The position numbers were made by a program, and so were the translations under genes. From contig CP019882.1 in the NCBI GenBank assembly GCA_002007745.1, positions 5,580,001 to 5,644,000 on the forward strand: a DNA stretch of 64,000 nucleotides, read 5' to 3'. How positions within the stretch are numbered: position 1 is the first letter of the stretch; every line of letters starts with the position of its first letter. The notes beneath the pieces were generated by a model that saw nothing but the letters and a program-made list of their open reading frames with translations, did no database searches and was not told where the DNA came from. Of the stretch, positions 53,566 through 62,450 are shown piece after piece. Origin of the DNA: Mycolicibacterium litorale (GTDB lineage: Bacteria > Actinomycetota > Actinomycetes > Mycobacteriales > Mycobacteriaceae).

Positions 53566-54881
53566 ATGGACGAGACGAGGCGGGCGAGGCGACGACGCAT
53601 TTTCGACGCGATCCGCAAGACTCCCCCGAGCCGCTGGGACCACCGGACGTGCACAACCAGGTCGAGGTGGCGGCCATGCTGCGGGAGATCGGCATCGCCC
53701 TCCTCGTGGTGGAGCAGCCCACCCAGTTGGTGACGGCGCGGCTGATGGAGATCGCCGCGCAGTACACCACCGAACCGGTGCGGGTCGTCGTCCTGCCCAC
53801 CGTGCTGATGATCCAGGTGGGCACCGTCGGCTATGAGGTCGACACCTCCACCACCTACACCGTGCAACTGGACATGGCCGGGCGCATCGACGACATCGCC
53901 ACCCTGGCGTCCGTCGGTGCGATCACGCCTGCCGATGCCGTCGCCGCGATCCAGCAGGCCCGCAGCCTGCGCCCGCGCTTCGGCCCGATCGCCACCACCG
54001 TCGGATATGCCGTCACCACAGTGGGTTTCGGCATGGTCATCAATCCGACGTGGGCGTCGCTGCCCGGCTATCTCTTCCTCGGCCTGGTCGTCGGCGCCAT
54101 CGCCCAGCTGGGCCGGCCGTTCCCGTCGCTGAACCCGGTACTGCCCACCCTGGCGGCCATGCTCACCACGATCCTGGCCACCTGGTTCGTCGCGGACACC
54201 GCCAACGACGGGCTGCTGCGGGTGATCGCGCCAGCCCTGGTGGCGATGCTGCCCGGGATGGCACTGACCATCGGCGCGATGGAGCTGGCCAGCTCCCAGC
54301 TGATCGGCGGCACCAGCCGGTTGGTCTACGGGGTCGCCCAGTTGGCGCTGCTGGTGTTCGGCGTCGCCCTGGGCACGCACGTCGCCGGCGAGGTCAACCC
54401 GCAGACCCCCTCGACGCAGATGGGTTCCTGGTCGCTCTACGTCGCGATCGTGGTCGTGGCGATCGGGCTCTATGTCTACCTCTCCGCCCCGCGCGGGTCG
54501 CTGATCTGGCTGCTACTGGCGATCGCGGTGGCGTTGGTCGGTCAGGCCATCGCCGGAAAGTTCGTGGCCGCAGCCTATTCCGGCTTCATCGGGGCATTCC
54601 TCACCGTGCCGTTCGCGATGCTGGCGTCGCGGATCAAGACCTCACCGCCGGCGATCGTGATGATGCTGGCCGCGTTCTGGGCGCTGGTGCCCGGCGCGTT
54701 GAGCTTCGAATCGGTGACGCAGGCCGCGACGGGCGGCAACATCGGAGTGGCCAGTCTGGGCGCGACCGGCGCCGCGATCCTGTCGATCGCCCTGGGCACC
54801 GTGATCGGCTGGAGCGTGTTCCACACCATCGACAGCCGGTTGCCGTGGCCGAAGGGACTGGCTCAACCAACCGTACGGTAG
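53566..54881 (+). CDS. ThrE-type threonine/serine exporter (frameshifted, Rv3737 homologue)
   Basis: About 438 residues from ATG 53566. The N-terminal ThrE_1 half has HNQVEVAAMLREIGIALL and TTYTVQLD, and the C-terminal half is a multi-helix membrane domain with AIKTSPPAIVMM-like and VPGALSFESVTQ segments. It belongs to the ThrE exporter family, as Rv3737. The frame breaks at CCCCC 53623-53627; one more C joins AIRKTPPEPLGPPDVHNQ. Without it the ORF appears to start at 53649. The break is probably a sequence error. The start lies 7 bases after the DUF1622 gene. Confidence 0.85.
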
Positions 54882-54891
54882 GTTCACCCGG

Positions 54892-55911
54892 GTGGACGAC
54901 CTCACCGCAGTGGCCGCGTGGATGTCGGAGCAGCAGCTGGGCGACGGCCCGGTCGAGAACGTCTCCGAGATCACCGGCGGCACCCAGAACGTCATGTTGC
55001 GGTTCACCCGATCCGGCCGTGAGTACGTGTTCCGCCGCGGGCCCCGGCACCTGAGGCCGGTCAGCAACAAGGTGATCCTGCGCGAAACCCGGGTGCTGCA
55101 CGCACTGGCCGGCACCGACGTCCCGCATCCGGGGCTGATCGCGGTGTGCGAGGACACCTCGGTGCTCGGTGACGCGGTGTTCTACCTGATGGAACCGGTC
55201 GACGGCTTCAACGCCGGCGCCACGCTGCCCGCCCTGCACGCCGGGGACGCAGGCATCCGGCACGAGATGGGCCTGTCGATGGCCGAGGCGGTGGCCAAGC
55301 TCGGCGCCGTCGACCACGTGGCGGTCGGGCTGGCCGACTTCGGCAAGCCCGAAGGATTCCTGGAACGTCAAGTGCCGCGCTGGCTTTCCGAGCTGGAGTC
55401 CTACAGCGGCTTCGAGAATTATCCCGGCCCCGACATCGGTGACGTGGACGCCGTCGCCCGCTGGCTGCAGCACAACCAGCCCCGGCAGTGGCAGCCGGGC
55501 ATCATGCACGGCGACTACCACGCCGCGAATGTGATGTTCTCCCCCACCGGACCGGAGGTGGTGGCGATCGTCGACTGGGAGATGTGCACCATCGGCGACC
55601 CGCTGCTCGACCTCGGCTGGATGCTGGCCACCTGGTATCTGCCGGGCACCGAGTCGGTGCTGACGAATGTGCTGATGGACGCCGGCGGGCTGGCCACCCC
55701 GGACGAGTTGGTGGCGCGCTACGCGCAGCACACCACTCGCGACCTGTCCGACATCGACTGGTACACCGTGCTGGCCTGCTTCAAGCTCGGCATCATCCTC
55801 GAGGGCTCGAATGCCCGGGCCGCCGCCGGGTACGCGCCCAAGGAGATCGGCGACCGCCTGCACATCGCGACCGTGCGGCTGTTCCAGCGAGCTTTGGCAA
55901 TCATCGGATAG
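54892..55911 (+). CDS. APH-family kinase-like protein (ACAD10/11 kinase-domain type)
   Basis: 339 residues from GTG 54892. It has a Gly-rich loop (ITGGTQNVMLRF), the catalytic HGDYHAANVMF and the metal-binding VDWEMCTIGDPLLDL. It resembles the kinase-like half of ACAD10/11, where a hydroxyacyl-CoA is phosphorylated before elimination. It is directly followed (32 bases) by an acyl-CoA dehydrogenase and then an SDR, which is the unfused counterpart of that mammalian protein. It is distinct from the second such protein at 39856. Confidence 0.85.
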   Translation: MDDLTAVAAWMSEQQLGDGPVENVSEITGGTQNVMLRFTRSGREYVFRRGPRHLRPVSNKVILRETRVLHALAGTDVPHPGLIAVCEDTSVLGDAVFYLMEPVDGFNAGATLPALHAGDAGIRHEMGLSMAEAVAKLGAVDHVAVGLADFGKPEGFLERQVPRWLSELESYSGFENYPGPDIGDVDAVARWLQHNQPRQWQPGIMHGDYHAANVMFSPTGPEVVAIVDWEMCTIGDPLLDLGWMLATWYLPGTESVLTNVLMDAGGLATPDELVARYAQHTTRDLSDIDWYTVLACFKLGIILEGSNARAAAGYAPKEIGDRLHIATVRLFQRALAIIG

Positions 55912-55942
55912 CGCGCTCTTCGGCGCGGATGGAGGGACCACC

Positions 55943-57124
55943 ATGATCGATTTCGAGATTCCGGCCGACCTGGCGGCGTGGCGCGACGAGGTGCACGCCT
56001 TCGTCGTCGACAAGATCGTTCCCTATGAACGTGATCCCCGGGTGACCCGGCACGGGCCCAACGAGGAGTTGCGCACCGAGCTGGTCGGTCTGGCCCGGGA
56101 TGCGGGGCTGCTGACGTTCCAGGCGCCCCGGCGGTTCGGCGGCCGGGAGCCGTCGCACCGCGAGCAGGCGGTGCTGTTCGAGGCCGCCGGCTGGTCCACA
56201 CTGGGGCCGGTCGCGCTCAACTGCGCGGCCCCCGACGAGGGCAACATGTATGTGCTGGCCAAGATCGCCAACGACGACCAGGTGGAGAAGTTCCTGGTGC
56301 CGGTGATCGACGGCAGGCAACGCTCGGTGTTCGCCATGACCGAGCCCGGCGGCGCCGGCTCCGACCCCAATCAACTGGCCACCGAAGCGGTGTTCGACGG
56401 TACCGACTACGTGATCAACGGGCGCAAGTGGTTGATCACCGGGGCCAACGGCGCGCGAACCTGGATCATCATGGCCCGCGTCGCCCCCAACCAACACGGA
56501 CCGGACGGCCCGACGCTGTTCCTGTGCGACGGACAGACCCCCGGTATCGAGCTTGAGCGGGTGATGGACACCATGGACCGCAACTACGTCGAGGGGCACG
56601 GCGTGGTCCGGTTCAACGACCTGCGGCTGCCCGCCTCCGCGGTCCTCGGCGAGGTCGGCCAGGCCCTACGGTACGCCCAATTACGTTTGACCCCAGCACG
56701 TTTGACGCACTGCATGCGATGGCTGGGGGCGGCCTCACGGGCACATTCGATCGCGGTCGAACATGCCCGCACCCGCACCGGCTTCGGCAGGCCGCTGGGC
56801 GAACATCAGGGTGTGAGCTTCATGCTCGCCGACAACGAGATCGCGCTGCAGCAATGCCGGTTGGCGATCTGGTGGGCCTGCTGGGCCCTGGACACCGGCG
56901 CCAAGGGCCGTCACGAGAGTTCCATGGTCAAGGCCTACGTCTCCGAGGAACTGTTCAAGGTGGCCGACCGCTGCGTGCAGGTCCTCGGCGGCATGGGCAT
57001 CTCCGACGAGACACCGGTCGGGATGATCTTCTCCGACATGCGCGCGTTCCGGTTGTACGACGGCCCGACCGAGGTGCACAAGTACGCCATCGCCCGCCAG
57101 GTGCTGAGGAGCCCCCGCCCGTGA
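55943..57124 (+). CDS. acyl-CoA dehydrogenase (ACAD11-like)
   Basis: 393 residues from ATG 55943 behind GGAGGGA. It is an FAD enzyme: MTEPGGAGSDPNQL for FAD/substrate contact, KWLITGANGA, ARTRTGFGRPLGEHQG and the C-terminal VLGGMGISDETPVG and YDGPTEVHKYAIAR. The last block is typical of ACAD10/11 relatives, which act on 4-phosphohydroxyacyl-CoA. It overlaps the SDR start by GTGA. The ORF start at 55811 is too far upstream. Confidence 0.9.
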   Translation: MIDFEIPADLAAWRDEVHAFVVDKIVPYERDPRVTRHGPNEELRTELVGLARDAGLLTFQAPRRFGGREPSHREQAVLFEAAGWSTLGPVALNCAAPDEGNMYVLAKIANDDQVEKFLVPVIDGRQRSVFAMTEPGGAGSDPNQLATEAVFDGTDYVINGRKWLITGANGARTWIIMARVAPNQHGPDGPTLFLCDGQTPGIELERVMDTMDRNYVEGHGVVRFNDLRLPASAVLGEVGQALRYAQLRLTPARLTHCMRWLGAASRAHSIAVEHARTRTGFGRPLGEHQGVSFMLADNEIALQQCRLAIWWACWALDTGAKGRHESSMVKAYVSEELFKVADRCVQVLGGMGISDETPVGMIFSDMRAFRLYDGPTEVHKYAIARQVLRSPRP

Positions 57125-57882
57125 CGATTCTCGATTCCTTCCGGCTCGACGACAAGGTCGTCATCGTCACCGGCGCGTCCTCGGGCTTGGGTGTGTCGTT
57201 CGCCCAGGCGTTCGCCGAGGCCGGCGCGCACCTGGTGCTCGGTGCACGGCGGCTCGAGCAGATGGCACAGACCGCGGCACTGGTCGAGGCGGCCGGCCGC
57301 CGGGCCTGCACCCGCAAGACCGACGTCGCCGATCCGGATCAGTGCCAACAGCTGGTCGATTCCGCGATCGCCGAATTCGGCCGGGTGGACGTCCTGGTCA
57401 ACAATGCCGGGGTGGGCACTGCCGTGCCCGCCACCCGGGAGACCCCCGAACAGTTCCGCAAGGTCATCGACGTCAATCTCAACGGCTCCTACTGGATGGC
57501 CCAGGCGTGCGGGCGGGTGATGCAGCCGGGCAGCTCCATCATCAACATCTCCAGCGTTCTCGGCATCACCACCGGCGGGTTGCCACAGGCGGCCTACAGC
57601 GCCTCCAAGGCCGCTGTCATCGGACTGACCAGGGATCTGGCCCAGCAGTGGGGTCCGCGCAAAGGCATTCGGGTCAACGCCCTGGCGCCGGGATTCTTCA
57701 AGAGCGAGATGACCGACGAGTACCAGCCCGGCTATCTGGACAGCCAGCTTCCGCGCATCATGGTCGGGCGGATGGGCGATCCGGCTGAGCTGGCCGCGAC
57801 GGCGGTATGGCTGGCGTCACCGGCCGCGGGATATGTGACGGGACAGACAATTATCGTCGATGGGGGTCTGACCATCACCTGA
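57121..57882 (+). CDS. short-chain dehydrogenase/reductase
   Basis: 253 residues from GTG 57121, translationally coupled to the acyl-CoA dehydrogenase. TGASSGLGV, NNAGV, NISSVLG and YSASK are all present. It is likely the 3-hydroxyacyl-CoA or ketoacyl step of the same pathway. The gene ends the operon; the 122-base gap to the next gene has no clear terminator. Confidence 0.88.
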   Translation: MTILDSFRLDDKVVIVTGASSGLGVSFAQAFAEAGAHLVLGARRLEQMAQTAALVEAAGRRACTRKTDVADPDQCQQLVDSAIAEFGRVDVLVNNAGVGTAVPATRETPEQFRKVIDVNLNGSYWMAQACGRVMQPGSSIINISSVLGITTGGLPQAAYSASKAAVIGLTRDLAQQWGPRKGIRVNALAPGFFKSEMTDEYQPGYLDSQLPRIMVGRMGDPAELAATAVWLASPAAGYVTGQTIIVDGGLTIT

Positions 57883-58004
57883 CGGTAACGGTCCGGCGTC
57901 GATCCAATTCCTCTCAGGCACTTCACACGTTCAGAACATCGTCCTTTAAGGCGGGTCTGGGACTCTCGCAAACAGAACGTTTCCGAGCCGAGAGGTGCCG
58001 TCCC

Positions 58005-58270
58005 ATGTGGATAGACCTGTACGTGCTGGCCGCGGTGCTGATCGCGGTTGCCGCGTGGCTCGTCAGCCAGCGGTTCCAATCTTTCGATCCCCCAGCGATA
58101 TCGTCCGTGGGTTCGGGGCGATCATTGCCGGCGCGTTGTGGCCGCTGGTGATCGTCGGCGTGTCCCAACTGCTGTTGCTCCGGTATGCCGTGCGCCGGCT
58201 GCGCGGCGCCCCCGCCCCCGCTCTGGAGCTCAGCCCGCTGGTGGCGCAGGACGTCAGCCTGCGGTCCTGA
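58005..58270 (+). CDS. small two-helix membrane protein (frameshifted)
   Basis: About 88 residues after repair, from ATG 58005 (GAGAGGTG upstream). Helix 1 is LYVLAAVLIAVAAWLV and helix 2 is IIAGALWPLVIVGVSQLLLL, followed by a basic loop and an Ala/Leu-rich end. The frame breaks at CCCCC 58089-58093; one more C gives SFDPPSDIVRGFGAII. The 3' end overlaps the convergent GntR gene by 17 bases. No known family; function unknown. The break is probably a sequence error. Confidence 0.6.
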
Positions 58271-58538
58271 GCACGGCGGGCCGGCCCGCCACGGTGTGGG
58301 GCACGCCTTTGGCGCAGTTGATGATTCCCTGTTGTTCGAGCATCGCCATCGCCGCCCGGACGGTGTTGCGCGATACCCCGAGCCGGCAGGCCAGCTGCCG
58401 CTCCGGCTCCAGCGCCGAGCCGACGGGGTAGCGGCCGTCTCGTAGTTGGCGCGATAACGCTTGCGCGAGTTGATAATAAAGCGGTACTCGATCTCCGACG
58501 TCAAGGGCGACGTCGAGACGAATCGAATTGCCGTTCAT
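58254..58538 (-). CDS. GntR-type winged-helix regulator without effector domain
   Basis: 94 residues from ATG 58538. The N-terminal YYQLAQALSRQLRDG, PERQLACRLGVSRNTVRAAM and the wing NCAKGVP match GntR DNA-binding domains. The protein stops 20 residues later, so no ligand-binding domain is present. It is the last gene on the minus-strand importer operon (67 bases after the isomerase) and probably regulates it. The upstream ORF extension is not plausible. Confidence 0.78.
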   Translation of the reverse strand: MNGNSIRLDVALDVGDRVPLYYQLAQALSRQLRDGRYPVGSALEPERQLACRLGVSRNTVRAAMAMLEQQGIINCAKGVPHTVAGRPAVLRTAG

Positions 58539-58605
58539 CCGTGGCCCTTTCCCCAGCACCGACGGGACGGGAGGCGCGGCACATCGCACCGCGCCTCCCG
58601 CTCGA

Positions 58606-59517
58606 TCACAGTCCCCGCGCGCGCAGGAATGCGAGGTTCGCCTCTTGGGCCTTGGCGGGAACATCCGCCGGCTCGTCGGCGCGCGGGAAGATGTCCTGCT
58701 CCACGACGAGCCAACCGTCGTAGCCGACTTCCCCGACGGCGGTGAGGAATCCGTCGAGATCGATGTCGCCCTGGCCGAACTGGCAGAACGCCCGCCGTCC
58801 CCAGATCTCGGTCATCGGTCCGCTTTCGGCGAGGATCTCGTCGAGGATGGCTCGGTCGACGTCCTTGACGTGCAGGTGGTTGATGCGGCCCGTCCAGTCC
58901 TTCAGACACTGGGTGGGGTCGCCACCACCGACCAGGAGGTGTCCGGTGTCGAGGGTGAATCCGACGTCGGAGAGCTCGAGCACCTTCTCGACCTCCCACA
59001 CGGCCTCGACGTAGGTGCCGGTGTGGTGGTGGAACGTGGGCTCGTAACCGCGGGCACGGAACCGGTCCACCACCCGGTTGAGCCCGTCGCCGAAGCGTGC
59101 CCATCCCGCGTCGTCGAGGCTCAGCGACCGATCTTTGGCCGCCTGGCCGGGCCGGGCCAGGCGCTCGGGTGATCCAGCGTCGGCCAGCGTCGGGCGGGGT
59201 GGCTTCGGACCGGCCGGCGTGGCGTCGAAGACATCACACATCTTGTCGATGTAGTCCATCTCACCGGCGAGCACGTCCGGCTCGCTGAATGCCATGGGGA
59301 CGTACCCGCCGGCGAGGGCGAGTCCGCGCTGCGCCAGCCGCTCGGATAGTTCGTCACCGGTTCCCAGGTAGCCGACCGGACCGAGGTCGATACCCTCGTA
59401 CCCGGCCTTCGCGACGAAGTCGAGCAGCGTGACGCCGTCGGGCACATTGGGGTCGGTGCCGATGGTGACTTCGAAAGCCCCGTAACTGCAGGGCGCATTG
59501 GCGATTGCGATGGACAT
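58606..59517 (-). CDS. sugar phosphate isomerase/epimerase, IolE-like TIM barrel
   Basis: 303 residues from ATG 59517 (TGATG junction with the preceding stop). It is an AP endonuclease 2-fold barrel: GYEGIDLGPVGYLG, FHHHTGTYVEAVWE, LDTGHLLVGGGDP, HLHVKDVD and DGWLVVEQD. These match inosose dehydratase/hydroxypyruvate isomerase relatives with metal-binding Glu, Asp, His. Expected to isomerise or dehydrate a ketosugar or inosose. It is coupled to the Gfo/Idh gene upstream. Confidence 0.86.
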   Translation of the reverse strand: MSIAIANAPCSYGAFEVTIGTDPNVPDGVTLLDFVAKAGYEGIDLGPVGYLGTGDELSERLAQRGLALAGGYVPMAFSEPDVLAGEMDYIDKMCDVFDATPAGPKPPRPTLADAGSPERLARPGQAAKDRSLSLDDAGWARFGDGLNRVVDRFRARGYEPTFHHHTGTYVEAVWEVEKVLELSDVGFTLDTGHLLVGGGDPTQCLKDWTGRINHLHVKDVDRAILDEILAESGPMTEIWGRRAFCQFGQGDIDLDGFLTAVGEVGYDGWLVVEQDIFPRADEPADVPAKAQEANLAFLRARGL

Positions 59518-60641
59518 CAGACGAGCTCCTTGCTGGTAGTCGCCCACTCTGGGAGCAGGCTTGGGTTGTCGACCGGTTGCTTGGTCAGGTGGCACCGGGC
59601 GATGGATTCGCACAGTGCGATGTCATGCAGACCTTCCAGGGCGTCGGTGCGGGGTGCCCGGCCTTCCCGGATGGCCGCCGCGAGCTCCACCAGCTCGCGC
59701 TTGAAAGCCTCGTCGTAGGAGACGATCTCGGTGGTGTTGGCGGCATGCGGCGAGCCGGCCTCGCCGGTCTCGATGTCGAGCCGGCTCGGCATGGCCCGCA
59801 GGTAGGGCGACGGGAGGGTGAGAGTGACCCGGCGGTCCAGACCGTAGAACGCGACCTCCTGCCGGTAGCGGGCCATCCCGGGCAGGTCGACCCAGGACAG
59901 GTGCACCTGGGTGGGGCCGAATCTCAGGTGGACGTTGCACACCGTGCGGGACAGGTCGGCGTACTCGACCCGGTCGGGCTCGCCCAACGCTCCACGCAGC
60001 ATGTTCAACTCGTGGACCAGGTTGTCCAACAACATCCACCGATAGCAGAACCGCAGATCGTCGTCGCCGTCGGGGAACGCCGCCAGCAGACGGCGGGCGT
60101 CGTCGGCCTTGAGCGCGGCCAGCGTCTCGGCCGGTGGCTCCACCCGGGGTGCCAGTGGATAGGCTTGGACGTACGGCTCGAACGGGGATTCCAGCGTCGT
60201 CGAACGCACCAGCGGCAGTTGCTCGGGCACCAGTTCGAGCAGCCGCTCGTAGGCCGGGTCGTAACGCTTCATCGTCCCCACCATCAGCGTCACGCCGGAT
60301 TCGGTTGCCGCTTCCAGCATTTCGCGTCCCTCGGCCAGGCTGAGGGCCATCGGTTTCTCCACGAACACGTGCCGTCCGGCCCGGGCCGCCGCGACGGCGA
60401 CCGGCGCGTGACTGCCCGAGGTCAGCACCATCACCACGTCGAGGTCGTGGGCGACCAGGTCGGCCCAGTCGGTGTAGACGGTGTCGACATGGAAGCGGTC
60501 GGCACATGCTTGCGCGACCGGTTCGGATATGTCGCACAGCGCCGTAATTTCGAACAGGTCGTCGAGATCGGTCAGGTGGGGCAGATGCATCACCTGCGCG
60601 ATCACCCCACAGCCCACTACCCCGACACGCAGAACAGCCAC
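59517..60641 (-). CDS. Gfo/Idh/MocA-family oxidoreductase
   Basis: 374 residues. It has an N-terminal Rossmann fold (VGVVGCGVIAQVMHLPHL), the catalytic EKPMALS and a C-terminal alpha/beta domain with YRWMLLDNLVHELNML. It should oxidise a sugar, polyol or inositol hydroxyl with NAD(P). Together with the IolE-like isomerase it forms an inositol- or sugar-type catabolic pair served by the ABC importer. It starts 43 bases after the permease gene. Confidence 0.87.
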   Translation of the reverse strand: MAVLRVGVVGCGVIAQVMHLPHLTDLDDLFEITALCDISEPVAQACADRFHVDTVYTDWADLVAHDLDVVMVLTSGSHAPVAVAAARAGRHVFVEKPMALSLAEGREMLEAATESGVTLMVGTMKRYDPAYERLLELVPEQLPLVRSTTLESPFEPYVQAYPLAPRVEPPAETLAALKADDARRLLAAFPDGDDDLRFCYRWMLLDNLVHELNMLRGALGEPDRVEYADLSRTVCNVHLRFGPTQVHLSWVDLPGMARYRQEVAFYGLDRRVTLTLPSPYLRAMPSRLDIETGEAGSPHAANTTEIVSYDEAFKRELVELAAAIREGRAPRTDALEGLHDIALCESIARCHLTKQPVDNPSLLPEWATTSKELV

Positions 60642-60684
60642 AGCAATTTCCTCCTTGTTTTCAACAGACGCAGGGATGTTCGCG

Positions 60685-61530
60685 CTAAGCGGCGCGATTC
60701 CGAACGAATTTCTTGGATCCCCGAAGCGCCATCGGCACCAGCACCATCACCGCGCCGGTCAGCACGGTCGCGAGCAGCAGCAGCGTCGCGATGGCGTTGA
60801 CTTCCGGCGTGATTCCGTATTTGACCTGCGTGTAGATGTAGATCGGCAGGGTGTTGTCGTTGCCCACCAAGAACAGCGTGATGACGAATTCGTCGAGGGA
60901 CAGCGTGAAGGCGAGCAACGCTCCGGCGAAGATCGCCGGGCCGATCAGCGGCAGGGTGATGAACCGGAAAGTGTTGAACCGGTTGGCACCCAGGTCACCG
61001 GCGGCCACCTCCAGACGTGGGTCGAGGGCCTGGATCCTGGCGGCGACGGTGAGCACCACGAAGGGTGTGGTGTAGACCGTCTGGCCGATGATCGCGGTCT
61101 CCTTGGACAGACCGATGTGCAGGGTCTGGGTGAAGAAGGCGAGCAGTCCGACACCGATGAGCAGACCGGGAATCATGATCGGCAGCAGCAGACCAGCCTG
61201 GGCGAAGATGGCGAACCGGTGCTTGGAACGGGCCAGCGGGAAGGCGGCCATGGTGCCGATGACGCTGGCCAGCACTGCCACCGCCACACCGATCTCGACG
61301 GTGTTGGCGACTGCGCTGTGGATCTGGAAGTTCTCGATCGCCGCGCGGTACCAGTCCAGCGTCCAGCCGGTCACCGGGAAGGTGCCGTAGCGGTTGGCGT
61401 TGAAGCTGAACACCACCATGAGGATCACCGGCACGAACAGGAACACATAGATGAGCAGCGCCCATCCGGTGAGCAGCAGCCGGCTCACCCGGGTGAACCG
61501 CCCGACCGAACCCGCACCATCAGCGGACAT
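60685..61530 (-). CDS. ABC transporter permease, PotC-like
   Basis: 281 residues, about six helices. The coupling loop AAGDLGANRFNTFRFITLPLIGPA is present. It is the second permease of a spermidine/putrescine-type importer; it overlaps the previous permease by 11 bases. It lies in the inner membrane. The pathway suggests a substrate other than polyamine. Confidence 0.88.
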   Translation of the reverse strand: MSADGAGSVGRFTRVSRLLLTGWALLIYVFLFVPVILMVVFSFNANRYGTFPVTGWTLDWYRAAIENFQIHSAVANTVEIGVAVAVLASVIGTMAAFPLARSKHRFAIFAQAGLLLPIMIPGLLIGVGLLAFFTQTLHIGLSKETAIIGQTVYTTPFVVLTVAARIQALDPRLEVAAGDLGANRFNTFRFITLPLIGPAIFAGALLAFTLSLDEFVITLFLVGNDNTLPIYIYTQVKYGITPEVNAIATLLLLATVLTGAVMVLVPMALRGSKKFVRNRAA

Positions 61531-62446
61531 GGATATTCCTCACATCCAGCGACCGGCGGAAGACGAAGAGGATCACCACGATGAACGCCGCGATCACCAA
61601 CGCGGCCGCCGCTCCGCGGGTGTACTGCGCACCGGTGAAGAAGTTGACGATCAGGTTGCCGATCATCACGCCACGGGTGCCGCCCACGAGTTGTGGCGCC
61701 AGATACTCGCCCAGGATCGGGATGAACACGAAGATGATGGCGTTGACGATGCCGGGCCGGATCTGCGGCAGCAGGACATGAACGAAGGCGCGAGATTGCC
61801 TGGCCCCCAGATCAGTTGCCGCCCGCAGCTGAATCCAGTCGAAGCGTTCGAGCGCGACGAACAGGGTCAGCGCCGCGAACGGAAAGTACAGGTAGACCAG
61901 GACCAGCACCACCGCAGCCCGGTTGTACAGCAGAAACGACAACGGGTGGTCTATCCACCCCATGGCCATCAGGGAGCGGTTGATCACGCCCTTCTCGCCG
62001 AGGATGGACGTCCATGCGATCACCCGAAGCAGGTAGCTCGTCCAGAACGGCAGGATGATCCCTACCAGCAGGATCGGCCGCCAGCGGGGGCCGACATAGC
62101 GGGCCAGCCAGTAGGCGACGGGGAACGCGCACAGCAGCGTGAGGACCGTCGCGACCAATGCCATGACCAATGTCGCCACGAACGTTCGCACATAAGTGCC
62201 GACACTGAACAGGTAGCGATAGTTGTCGATCGTCCAGTCCGGCACGATGTTGTTGTCCGCAATGCGCCAAAAGCTGTAGCACACAACGACAATCATCGGC
62301 AGGGCGAAGAAGCCGACAAACAACACCAGCGCGGGCACCAGCCCCAGGTTGCGGCGCACGGCCAGCCACAGCACTGTGGGCCGGCTCGGCGCAGCGGCTT
62401 CCGCAGGCACCGGAGGCGCATGGGTGGCTTCGACGACAGTGGCCAT
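61520..62446 (-). CDS. ABC transporter permease, PotB-like
   Basis: 308 residues, about six helices, with a coupling loop around RAATDLGARQSRAFVHVLLPQIRPGI and the N-terminal VAVRRNLGLVPALVLFVGFFALP. It pairs with the PotC-like permease. It starts 4 bases after the binding protein stop, in one operon. Confidence 0.88.
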   Translation of the reverse strand: MATVVEATHAPPVPAEAAAPSRPTVLWLAVRRNLGLVPALVLFVGFFALPMIVVVCYSFWRIADNNIVPDWTIDNYRYLFSVGTYVRTFVATLVMALVATVLTLLCAFPVAYWLARYVGPRWRPILLVGIILPFWTSYLLRVIAWTSILGEKGVINRSLMAMGWIDHPLSFLLYNRAAVVLVLVYLYFPFAALTLFVALERFDWIQLRAATDLGARQSRAFVHVLLPQIRPGIVNAIIFVFIPILGEYLAPQLVGGTRGVMIGNLIVNFFTGAQYTRGAAAALVIAAFIVVILFVFRRSLDVRNIHVR

Positions 62447-62450
62447 GACG

